Shown here piece after piece: positions 6,535 through 12,721 of a stretch of 12,721 nt of DNA. Every line of letters begins with the position of its first letter. The stretch's first letter is position 1. Source of the stretch: a bacterium (GTDB taxonomy: Bacteria > SZUA-79 > Acidulodesulfobacterales > Acidulodesulfobacteraceae); assembly GCA_021788495.1 (NCBI GenBank), contig JAJYKQ010000027.1, positions 1 through 12,721 on the forward strand, in the 5' to 3' direction. The notes beneath the pieces were generated by a model. It was not told where the DNA came from. It searched no databases and saw nothing but the letters and a program-made list of their open reading frames with translations. Both the position numbers and the translations under genes were made by a program.

Positions 6535-6540
6535 TCTCCT
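6535..6540 (-). promoter_or_regulatory. Shine-Dalgarno that fixes the cytochrome c start
   Basis: The minus strand reads AGGAGA, 8 nt before the ATG at 6526-6524. It lies in the 22-bp gap after the upstream adaptor gene, so the cytochrome is translated independently. It selects Met1 over Met3 and Met6. Confidence 0.75.
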
Positions 6541-6548
6541 AAAAGTAT

Positions 6549-7715
6549 TTATTTTCCGGATTTACCGGCCGTATTTATAGTTACTTCGACCATCATGCCG
6601 GGCTTTAAAAGATGATTTTTGTCGTTTAATATCTCAATCCTGACGGGAAGCCTGTGCGTTACTTTTGTAAATGTTCCCGAAGGGTTATTTGTAGGAATTA
6701 AAGCAAATTTAGACGTCGTAACAGAACCTACAAATTTGACTGCGCCCCTAAAAACTTTTCCTGGAAAAGAATCGACGGTAATAGTAACGGGATCTCCTTT
6801 TTTAACGTTTCCAATAACGGTTTCTTTTACGTTTGCGGTAACCCAGACGCGCCTCAAATTATTTTCCATAACTATAGGCGTACCCGGCGTAACATATTCG
6901 CCTGCATAAGACATTTTTTCCGTGACCAGACCGTTTATCGGCGAATATATAAAAGTATTTTTATAATTGGCAAGAGCTACTTTATAAGCGGCTTGAGCTA
7001 CCTTAACCGCCTTTCTTAAAGGAATAAGCGTCGTCAGTTTGTTTGCATAAGATACGCTTTTAACATATCTCGATTCGACGTAATTTCTTCTGGCGGTTTC
7101 TAATGCTGATTCAGCCGATATAAGCGCCTGTTTGGCAATTAAATACTGGGTATTAAGAGTATCGAACTGTTCTTTTGTTATAAACTGTTTATTTAAAAGG
7201 GCAAGTCCCCTCAAATAATTTTTTTTGGCAAGTATATACGATAATTTTGCTTTATGGAGATTTGCCGAAGCAGTCGTATAAGACAGCCTGTTAATGTAGT
7301 ATGCGTTATAAGAGTTTCCTATGAATTGCGCAACATTACCTCCGGCGCTAAATAGTTTTGCCTTTGCAAGTTTATAATTTTCTTTAGCCTGAAGCATTTC
7401 GGGATAATACGTCGAATCATTAATGCGGGCTATAAGCTCGCCTTTTTTAACTATTTCGTTTTTATGTACGTAAACTGCTTTTATATTGCCCGGAACCATA
7501 GTGCTTATTGAGACTATATGTCCGTCAACCTCGGCATCTTCCGTATATACGTGGGTAAGCCCGAAAATATACCATCTTAGTACGAATATACCGCCTATAA
7601 TTGCAATTAAAAGTATAATAGAAGCGGTAATAATATTTTTTTTGGTAAATTTGCTGTCAGCTTCTTTTAAAGAGTCGTTTTGCGCCGTTTCGGCTTTTTC
7701 GTTTTCTCCGTTCAT
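6549..7715 (-). CDS. EmrA/HlyD-family efflux membrane fusion protein (periplasmic adaptor)
   Basis: A 388-residue adaptor linking an inner-membrane pump to a TolC-type channel. Cytosolic tail 1-27, one membrane anchor about 28-51, then the EmrA-like opening TEDAEVDGHIVSISTMVPG (58-76). Next come the first lipoyl half (about 62-100), a long alpha-helical hairpin (about 103-250, Ala/Leu/Lys-rich), the second lipoyl half (YSPINGLVTEK, 257-267) and a beta-barrel domain. The segment IPTNNPSGTFTKVTHRLPVRIEI (340-362) has the EmrA pattern, placing it with adaptors of DHA2-type MFS pumps rather than RND pumps. The ribosome-binding site is poor (GGGTGG). It lies 108 bp after tolC and 22 bp before the cytochrome c gene on the same strand. 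No inner-membrane pump gene adjoins it, so the pump must be encoded elsewhere. Substrate unknown. Confidence 0.93.
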   Translation of the reverse strand: MNGENEKAETAQNDSLKEADSKFTKKNIITASIILLIAIIGGIFVLRWYIFGLTHVYTEDAEVDGHIVSISTMVPGNIKAVYVHKNEIVKKGELIARINDSTYYPEMLQAKENYKLAKAKLFSAGGNVAQFIGNSYNAYYINRLSYTTASANLHKAKLSYILAKKNYLRGLALLNKQFITKEQFDTLNTQYLIAKQALISAESALETARRNYVESRYVKSVSYANKLTTLIPLRKAVKVAQAAYKVALANYKNTFIYSPINGLVTEKMSYAGEYVTPGTPIVMENNLRRVWVTANVKETVIGNVKKGDPVTITVDSFPGKVFRGAVKFVGSVTTSKFALIPTNNPSGTFTKVTHRLPVRIEILNDKNHLLKPGMMVEVTINTAGKSGK

Positions 7716-7823
7716 TCAGAACCACCCGATTAATTATTTATTCGTTATTTATTGAATTGGTTAATTGATTATTAAATTACATAAATTACATATTATTTTG
7801 AATTTCTATAAAATATCTTAAAT

Positions 7824-9260
7824 TTAGTTAAATTTATCGATTTTCATATCTATAAGTTTTCTTTTAAAAGAACCGATAAGTCTTTTTAAATCCAAAACGG
7901 ATTCGTAATAATCGAGCTTTGCCGAAAGCAGATTATGCCTCGCCCTCGTAAGTTCCGCAAGCGCAGTAACAACGTCGACGCTTGTAGCCACTCCTGCTTT
8001 AAATTCTTCTTCTACAAGGGTAAAATTTTTAGAAGCAAATTTTTCTTCGTGCCTAAGAGTACCGACCTGCGATTTTAAACTTTTTACGTTATAGAACATC
8101 GATATTACCTGAGCTTTAAGATTTCTCTTTTCCTGAAGCGTATCATACATAGCTTCGTTTGCCTCGGAACGCGTCTTTTCTATGGAAATAATCCTATTAG
8201 CGCCCTGAAATATAGGCATAGTCAAGGTAGCGCCGGCCGTCCAAAAATTAGTAGAACCCGCCGGAATAAAGTGGCTGTTTGACAAAGCGTTGTATGAAGC
8301 CGAAAAATTTATTTTCGGAATATACTGGGACTCGTAATACGCCGTCTGGTCGGATGCCGATTTTTGGGCAAATTTCAGGGACTTCAAACCGGGGTTGTTA
8401 TTATATGCAAGAACGATTAATTTGCGAAGTTCGGTTTTTTTAAACAGGGGCTGTTTAGGCTTAGTCGTTATAAAATGGCGGCTGACGCCCAGCAGGGAAG
8501 CAAGCGCCGCCTTATCCGATTTTAACTTATTTTTAGCGCTTATAAGCTCCTGCTTTGCAGCATAAAACTGAGATTTTGCCTGCAGAAGGTCGGTTATAAT
8601 AGCAAGTCCCGCGTTAAGCTTTGCGGTAGTAAGCTCAAGATGGGCTTTTGCTTCTTTAAACGTTTTATGGTCTGCTTTTATTAAGCTTACGTCGTTTAAA
8701 ACGGTATAATAATCAACCGCTACGCTGTAAAGAGTGCCTGCGGAAACGTTATTAAGAGACATTTTAGAAGACTTTTCCGTATTTTCCGCCGCCATATAAG
8801 CCGGAATAGCGCCGACGTTAAACAGAGGTTCGTTTAACGTAAAACTATACTGGTAGTTAGGAAAAAAGAATAAAAATATATTACCCATAAGCGGCGCAAA
8901 CTGCGTCGGAACCGGAGCCGAATTTTTATGCATTCTCTGGTCGGTATATTTAAGCGAAATATCCGGCAAAACCATACCTATGGCAGACCATTTTAAAAGT
9001 GACGACTGATAATAGCTTTCTTTTGCGGCTTTTATGGTGTCGTTGCGGTTAACGGCAAGCTTATAAGCTTCGTTCAATGTAATCAGCCTGCCCGAATGTC
9101 TGACCGGTTTAAGATAGAATGCGTATGCGCCTTTGGCGGCAAAAGGAGATAAAAATGAAGCCGTAAAATAGACGGCGGCAAATACGATTATAAGTATCGT
9201 TTTAATCGAATATTTATATATATATCTATCTGCATATTTAACGCAACTTTTAATTTTCAT
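7824..9260 (-). CDS. TolC-family outer membrane efflux protein
   Basis: A 478-residue OEP protein, complete. The N-terminal signal peptide has a long basic n-region (1-20), a hydrophobic core (about 20-40) and an AYA site, with predicted cleavage after Ala47. Two OEP repeats follow (about 58-270 and 275-470), each with a beta-strand segment and long helices; ITLNEAYKLAVNRNDTIKAAKE (60-81) is the classic start of repeat 1, and SAGTLYSVAVDYYTVL and GVATSVDVVTALAEL are typical helices. It forms the outer-membrane and periplasmic duct of a tripartite exporter, presumably with the adaptor encoded next. It is the first gene of the apparent operon and has a strong promoter about 62 nt of leader upstream. 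No Shine-Dalgarno precedes the ATG, but no other start would retain the signal peptide. It shares only family-level similarity with the partial TolC at the left edge. Confidence 0.93.
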   Translation of the reverse strand: MKIKSCVKYADRYIYKYSIKTILIIVFAAVYFTASFLSPFAAKGAYAFYLKPVRHSGRLITLNEAYKLAVNRNDTIKAAKESYYQSSLLKWSAIGMVLPDISLKYTDQRMHKNSAPVPTQFAPLMGNIFLFFFPNYQYSFTLNEPLFNVGAIPAYMAAENTEKSSKMSLNNVSAGTLYSVAVDYYTVLNDVSLIKADHKTFKEAKAHLELTTAKLNAGLAIITDLLQAKSQFYAAKQELISAKNKLKSDKAALASLLGVSRHFITTKPKQPLFKKTELRKLIVLAYNNNPGLKSLKFAQKSASDQTAYYESQYIPKINFSASYNALSNSHFIPAGSTNFWTAGATLTMPIFQGANRIISIEKTRSEANEAMYDTLQEKRNLKAQVISMFYNVKSLKSQVGTLRHEEKFASKNFTLVEEEFKAGVATSVDVVTALAELTRARHNLLSAKLDYYESVLDLKRLIGSFKRKLIDMKIDKFN

Positions 9261-9328
9261 GATTTTATTTGATTTATTTTTCTTTTTATCAGGTCTTTAT
9301 TTTCTGCTTTTTTTCATCGTATATTTTT

Positions 9329-9357
9329 ATTATAATGACTTAATAGTCATAAGTCAA
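9329..9357 (-). promoter_or_regulatory. Near-consensus sigma70 promoter of the tolC-emrA-cytochrome operon
   Basis: On the minus strand, -35 TTGACT (9357-9352, 5 of 6 consensus), exactly 17 bp of spacer, and -10 TATAAT (9334-9329, 6 of 6). The predicted transcript starts near 9322 and has a leader of about 62 nt before the ATG at 9260. It is the best promoter in the window, and separates the efflux operon from ubiE upstream. Confidence 0.75.
9335..9356. promoter_or_regulatory. Candidate operator: inverted repeats between -35 and -10
   Basis: Two overlapping perfect inverted repeats occupy the promoter spacer: TGACTTA-N7-TAAGTCA (9336-9342 and 9350-9356) and ATGACT-N4-AGTCAT (9335-9340 and 9345-9350). 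A dimeric repressor bound here would block RNA polymerase. This layout is usual for MarR- or TetR-type control of efflux operons, but no regulator gene is in the window and the type is not identifiable. Confidence 0.5.
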
Positions 9358-9434
9358 TATTTTTTATACAGCTTGTTATTTTATTTTTATTCATAATTAT
9401 TACGGCTTATTATAAAAAAATTATATAAAGTTAT

Positions 9435-10139
9435 TTAACTTTTTATTCCGGTAATTATAAAGCCGATATGGAAAGGAAGATTTTTAATCTTTAAGTCTTT
9501 AAATCTTTTTTCGCCTAGTATTTTAAGCATTTTTTTTCTGTCGAACGCCAGTATGCTGTATGTAAGCCATTCATATGCTTTTTTATCTATAAAAGAGCCT
9601 ATTAATCTTATAAAAATAAAATATATTTTAAAGAAAATATTGAAAAAATTATTCTCCGGCCTGCCCATTTCCAGTATAATAAATTTGCCTCCTTTTTTTA
9701 AAACTCTTCTCAGCTCGTCGGAAAATGTTTCTACGTCGTCCACGTTCCTCAGCAAAAAACCTGCGGTAACTACGTCATAGGCGCATCCCGGTTCGACTAA
9801 ATCCATGGCGTCCTCTACTTTAAAACAAATATTGTTTATCTTTTTCTTTTTAATCTTATTTTCGGCGATATTGACCATATCGGCATTAAAATCTACGCCG
9901 ACTATCTCGACATGTTTATTTGCGGCTTTTGCTTTTCTGGATATATCTATGGCAATAGAACCCGTTCCCGTAGCGACATCGAGAATTCTGTAATCGCCTA
10001 AATTACCGTTATCCGAGGAAACCGCTTCTTTTGCTACTTCGAGACGCCAAAGCCCGTCGATTCCGAAACTGAATACATGCCCCCAGAAATCATATACTTC
10101 GGCTATAGAGGTAAAAATGTTATTTATTTTTTCCGACAT
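9435..10139 (-). CDS. UbiE/MenG-type quinone C-methyltransferase
   Basis: A 234-residue SAM-dependent methyltransferase. Family landmarks: YDFWGHVFSFGIDGLWR (16-32, equivalent to the UbiE Y-x-MSFG-x-HR-W region), SAM motif I LDVATGTG (53-60), an acidic residue in GVDFNADMV (81-89), FLLRNVDD (128-135, the UbiE RNV signature) and GGKFIILEMGRPE (150-162). It methylates demethylmenaquinone (MenG) and/or the ubiquinone precursor (UbiE); an anaerobic or menaquinone lineage would favour MenG, which is inferred. Length is slightly below the usual 240-260. No Shine-Dalgarno precedes the ATG, but MSEKINNIFTSIAEVYD matches the family N-terminus. It sits upstream of the efflux operon on the same strand with a 174-bp gap holding a separate promoter, so it is probably its own unit with a long leader. 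Quinone and cytochrome c production nearby suggest a respiratory context. Confidence 0.9.
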   Translation of the reverse strand: MSEKINNIFTSIAEVYDFWGHVFSFGIDGLWRLEVAKEAVSSDNGNLGDYRILDVATGTGSIAIDISRKAKAANKHVEIVGVDFNADMVNIAENKIKKKKINNICFKVEDAMDLVEPGCAYDVVTAGFLLRNVDDVETFSDELRRVLKKGGKFIILEMGRPENNFFNIFFKIYFIFIRLIGSFIDKKAYEWLTYSILAFDRKKMLKILGEKRFKDLKIKNLPFHIGFIITGIKS

Positions 10140-10231
10140 ATTAATTAATAAACTTAATAGCTATTATATAAAAAACGAAAAAACCGGTTTAAAACAGAAA
10201 AAGCATAACTGCATTCACAGAAAATATAAAA

Positions 10232-10320
10232 CACGGCGCCGTCAACCCTTTTTTATAAACCCGTCCGCATCTTCGCCGTCCGCATACCGGTGACCCCCCA
10301 AGACTTATCGTTACCGCCGT
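10232..10320. other. GC-rich island in the ubiE leader
   Basis: About 90 bp with far higher G+C than its flanks. It contains the perfect palindrome ACGGCGCCGT (10233-10242), a 10-bp direct repeat CCGTCCGCAT at 10261-10270 and 10276-10285, a run of six C (10294-10299) and ACCGGT (10286-10291). On the minus strand, six bases at its start (ACGGCG, 10320-10315) can pair with CGCCGT near its end (10238-10233). A 10-codon minus-strand ORF (10285-10253, MRTAKMRTGL) follows a G-rich run. I recognise no riboswitch class; it could be a structured leader, a mobile-element remnant or neither. Confidence 0.4.
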
Positions 10321-10421
10321 TACATATTTGAATATATGGTTTTCAATTGTATTTTTTAAACTTAAATTATCTTAAACGGATTCTTTCATGAACTTACGAT
10401 TTCTTTGATATTATTTTTTTT

Positions 10422-10432
10422 ATTATAGCATA
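10422..10432 (-). promoter_or_regulatory. Candidate extended -10 promoter of ubiE
   Basis: The minus strand reads TATGCTATAAT, a perfect extended -10 box of the same form as those at 1117 and 1285. There is no good -35 (ATTTCG at 17 bp). It predicts a start near 10415 and a leader of about 275 nt to the ubiE ATG. Confidence 0.45.
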
Positions 10433-10450
10433 TTTTTTAATTTACGAAAT

Positions 10451-10492
10451 ATTCGTTTAATATTATTCGTTTAATATTATTCGTTTAATATT
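10451..10492. repeat. Three perfect tandem 14-bp repeats
   Basis: ATTCGTTTAATATT occurs three times head to tail without mismatch (10451-10464, 10465-10478, 10479-10492). It lies 12 bp beyond the stop of the GGDEF-EAL gene and directly upstream of the -35 region of the candidate ubiE promoter. It could be iterated protein-binding sites, an UP-like element or a replication-slippage repeat. Confidence 0.85.
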
Positions 10493-10504
10493 TTTATTAA
10501 TTTT

Positions 10505-12721
10505 TTATGCTTTTAAAAACTCTAAAATTTCATTTTCGGGAACGGGTTTTGAAAATAAATACCCCTGAACGATATCGCATCCGAAAGATTTTAATATTTT
10601 TAACTGTTCTTCGGTTTCCACACCTTCGCTGATAGTCTTCATGCCCAGATTTGAAGCCAGAACCACGACGGTATTCACTATTGCAGAATCTTTGAAATTT
10701 TCCATCATTCCTCTTATAAACGAAATATCTATCTTGATAAAATCCGCCGGTATATTCTTTATATAAGATAAAGAGGAATAACCCGTGCCGAAATCGTCCA
10801 ATGAAATCTTAATCCCCTTTTCTTTAAAAATATTTAATATTTTAACGGCGTAATCTAAATTTTTTATAAACAGGCCTTCCGTTATTTCAACGGTTAGCAA
10901 TGACGGCGGGATTCCGTATCTATCCAATGCGGAAACAATCATTTCGACTAACCCTTCTTTTTTAAAACTGGCAGGCGATATATTCATGGAAACGGGCACG
11001 ATGTTAAATCCGCTTTCTTTCCACTCTTTTAAGCTCCTGCAGATATTATCTATTAAAAACTCCTCGAACTGCCTTATAAACCCCATCTTCTCGATGAGAG
11101 GGATAAACTTAACGGGAGATATAATGCCGGTATCTTTATTGTTCCATCTTGCCAGAGCCTCCATGCCTTTTATTTTGCCTGTTTTTATGTCGAAGTAGGG
11201 CTGGTAATAGATTAAAAACTCATTATTTTTAAATGCGTTTATTATGCTATTTTTCATAACTAAAAATTCCGATGCCTGAACGTTCATAGGCTCTTTAAAA
11301 AATTCATATTCTCCTTCCCCCTGCTCTTTTGCGCTCAGAAGCGCAATACTCGCCGTTCTCAATAAATCTTCAGCATTTTTCCCGTCGTCGGGAAAGATAG
11401 ATATCCCCATGGTAAAAGAAACGTTGAACGGTTCGGGCATGGCTTTGCGGTTTTCTATTGCAGATTCGGACGCCGGTCGTTCTTCGATATGCAGAGGATT
11501 TTTAAATTCTTCTTTGAGCCTGTTAATTATCTGCAAAATATCTTCTTTATTTTGTAAATTAACAAATAGTATTCCAAACTGATCCCCTCCTATCCTTGCA
11601 ATTATATCTCCGTCTTTCGTGACATTATTTAATCTTTTTGAAAAACTTTGCAAAAGTTTGTCTCCGGTATCGTATCCGTAAGTATTGTTAATATAGGATA
11701 ATTTATATAAATCAATTATTATAAGAGAAATGTTCAGTTCTTTCTCTTTATATCCCCTGGTATTAAGATAAGTATCAATGGTAAGGGCAAAGAGATTCTT
11801 ATTTGGAAGTTTGGTTAAAGGGTCATAAAACGAGATATATTTTACTTCTTCTTCTAATCTCTTTTCTCGCGTTATATCTTTAGATATTGATACAAAATTT
11901 GTAATTTTAGAATCTTCTTTATTTTTGATAGGAACTATTGTTGCATCTAAAGTAAATAATTCGCCGTTTTTTCTTTTATCTGTCAAAATAACTTTAAAAA
12001 CTTTTCCTGAATTTATCGTATCCCAGAAAGTTTTATAAACTTCGGCGCTATACAATCCTGATTGAAAAATTCTCGGATTTTTCCCTATTAACTCTTCTTT
12101 TTTATATCCGCTTATATTTTCTACGCCGCCATTAACATATTCTATATTTCCAAGACTATCGGTTACCATCATCCAATCAGGGCTGTTTTCTATTGCTGTA
12201 TATAGAGTGCGCATCCATTTTTCGTTTGCCGTTTTTTCGGTTATGTCCAAAATTATTACTAATAAACACTGTTTGTTATTTAATGTAATTATGGCTATAT
12301 AAGGTTGGACTATTTTTATTTCACCGTTTTTAAGTTTATGCTGAAAAATAGTAACTCCGCCCCCCTCTGCCGCCATCGTTTTTCTGAAAATTTTAAGTTC
12401 TTGAGGGGTGTTGGAAACATTTATCCTGCTTATATCCATATTTAGCAAATCTTCTCTTGAATAACCGTAAAATTTTATGGCGGCATCATTGGCATCAATA
12501 TAACGACCGGTTTCAATATCAACAATAAAAGAAGGAAGCGGCAGATTATAGAAAAAAGACCCGAATTTTTGTTCATTTTTTAATAAAATTTTCCGAGATT
12601 TATTAAAGTAATAAAAAAATAAAATTAAAAACAATATGATGACAAACGTAGCCGCTATAAATGTATAAATAGCGATGTTAATAAGTTTTTTGAAATATAG
12701 CTTCGTATCTTTGATAATATT
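10505..12721 (-). CDS. Membrane-bound PAS-PAS-GGDEF-EAL protein, probable c-di-GMP phosphodiesterase (5' partial, runs off right edge)
   Basis: 738 residues visible; the start lies beyond the window. The first apparent start (TTG at 12634) is internal: the frame stays open to 12721, and the 29 extra residues plus those after TTG form one transmembrane helix (visible residues about 13-39). A sensor domain probably precedes it. Order: membrane helix, PAS about 50-165, PAS about 170-285 (WMMVTDSLGNIEYVN, IGKNPRIFQSG), linker YDPLTKLPNKNLF (299-311), GGDEF about 300-475, EAL about 495-735. The GGDEF signature reads GGDQF (378-382), the FKxIND region is altered (LYKLSYINN), and the RxxD inhibitory site is KxxD, so cyclase activity is doubtful. 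EAL residues look intact: EALAR (Glu521), Asn580, Glu612, Asp642/Asp643 (DDFGTGYSSL), Lys663, Glu699 and Gln719. It probably hydrolyses c-di-GMP, with GGDEF possibly a GTP sensor. The signal is unknown. Confidence 0.93.
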   Translation of the reverse strand, partial: NIIKDTKLYFKKLINIAIYTFIAATFVIILFLILFFYYFNKSRKILLKNEQKFGSFFYNLPLPSFIVDIETGRYIDANDAAIKFYGYSREDLLNMDISRINVSNTPQELKIFRKTMAAEGGGVTIFQHKLKNGEIKIVQPYIAIITLNNKQCLLVIILDITEKTANEKWMRTLYTAIENSPDWMMVTDSLGNIEYVNGGVENISGYKKEELIGKNPRIFQSGLYSAEVYKTFWDTINSGKVFKVILTDKRKNGELFTLDATIVPIKNKEDSKITNFVSISKDITREKRLEEEVKYISFYDPLTKLPNKNLFALTIDTYLNTRGYKEKELNISLIIIDLYKLSYINNTYGYDTGDKLLQSFSKRLNNVTKDGDIIARIGGDQFGILFVNLQNKEDILQIINRLKEEFKNPLHIEERPASESAIENRKAMPEPFNVSFTMGISIFPDDGKNAEDLLRTASIALLSAKEQGEGEYEFFKEPMNVQASEFLVMKNSIINAFKNNEFLIYYQPYFDIKTGKIKGMEALARWNNKDTGIISPVKFIPLIEKMGFIRQFEEFLIDNICRSLKEWKESGFNIVPVSMNISPASFKKEGLVEMIVSALDRYGIPPSLLTVEITEGLFIKNLDYAVKILNIFKEKGIKISLDDFGTGYSSLSYIKNIPADFIKIDISFIRGMMENFKDSAIVNTVVVLASNLGMKTISEGVETEEQLKILKSFGCDIVQGYLFSKPVPENEILEFLKA

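Larger units (their letters stand above)
10140..10504. other. Intergenic region / long ubiE leader (365 bp)
   Basis: No convincing gene. From right to left, in the direction of ubiE transcription: three 14-bp tandem repeats (10451-10492), an extended -10 box (10422-10432), AT-rich leader, a GC-rich island (about 10232-10320), then AT-rich sequence to the ubiE ATG. If the extended -10 is used, the ubiE leader is about 275 nt, long enough for a structured regulatory RNA. Confidence 0.6.

Noticed and set aside
10232..10320. c-di-GMP (GEMM) riboswitch near the EAL gene
   Set aside because: The conserved class I core and tetraloop-receptor sequences are not recognisable on either strand, and the downstream gene is ubiE rather than a typical c-di-GMP target.
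10505..12634. TTG at 12634 as the true start of the GGDEF-EAL gene
   Set aside because: The frame is open to the window edge, and the codons on both sides of the TTG together form one transmembrane helix.
1..12721. rRNA, tRNA or phage/plasmid genes
   Set aside because: No conserved rRNA segment, tRNA cloverleaf, integrase, transposase, replication or structural phage gene was recognised in any part of the window.

Overview
This is an AT-rich stretch (about 35-40% G+C by eye) of a Gram-negative bacterial chromosome. It carries two TolC-type outer-membrane efflux proteins, an EmrA/HlyD-type adaptor, a c-type cytochrome with a signal peptide, a UbiE/MenG quinone methyltransferase, the MEP-pathway enzyme IspG, and c-di-GMP signalling. 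The adjacent ispG-proS pair and the bacterial-type ProS with an inserted editing domain resemble arrangements known from delta-proteobacterial-type lineages. That lineage assignment is an inference; the window has no rRNA or tRNA marker.

Layout: (1) 1-1052, + strand: 3' part of a TolC-family gene cut by the left edge. (2) 1053-2022: a repeat-rich area around a small FmdB-type zinc-ribbon gene. It holds two 89-bp palindromic (REPIN/MITE-like) elements, three shorter direct repeats and a strong intrinsic terminator. The last repeat runs into the end of proS and supplies its stop codon. (3) 2023-5008, - strand: ispG then proS. (4) 5145-6092, + strand: an MscS-type mechanosensitive channel, divergent from ispG. 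(5) 6113-9260, - strand: an apparent operon, tolC - emrA/hlyD - cytochrome c, behind a near-consensus sigma70 promoter with inverted repeats in its spacer. (6) 9435-10139, - strand: ubiE/menG, with a long leader and an extended -10 promoter. (7) 10505 to the right edge, - strand: a membrane-anchored PAS-PAS-GGDEF-EAL protein whose N-terminus lies outside the window. Its EAL active site looks complete and its GGDEF site degenerate, so it is probably a c-di-GMP phosphodiesterase.

At both window edges the first start codon visible (ATG at 39; TTG at 12634, - strand) is internal. The reading frames stay open to the edge and the protein families require more N-terminal sequence, so both genes are annotated as partial.

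The core genes are ordinary. The unusual material is in the non-coding DNA: the repeat cluster at the proS 3' end, the promoter/operator of the efflux operon, a recurrent extended -10 box (TATGnTATAAT, three times), a 3 x 14-bp tandem array upstream of the ubiE promoter, and a GC-rich island in the ubiE leader. Also of interest are a low-complexity insertion in the ProS editing domain and a cytochrome c gene attached to an efflux operon that lacks an inner-membrane pump. I saw no clearly new multi-gene system.
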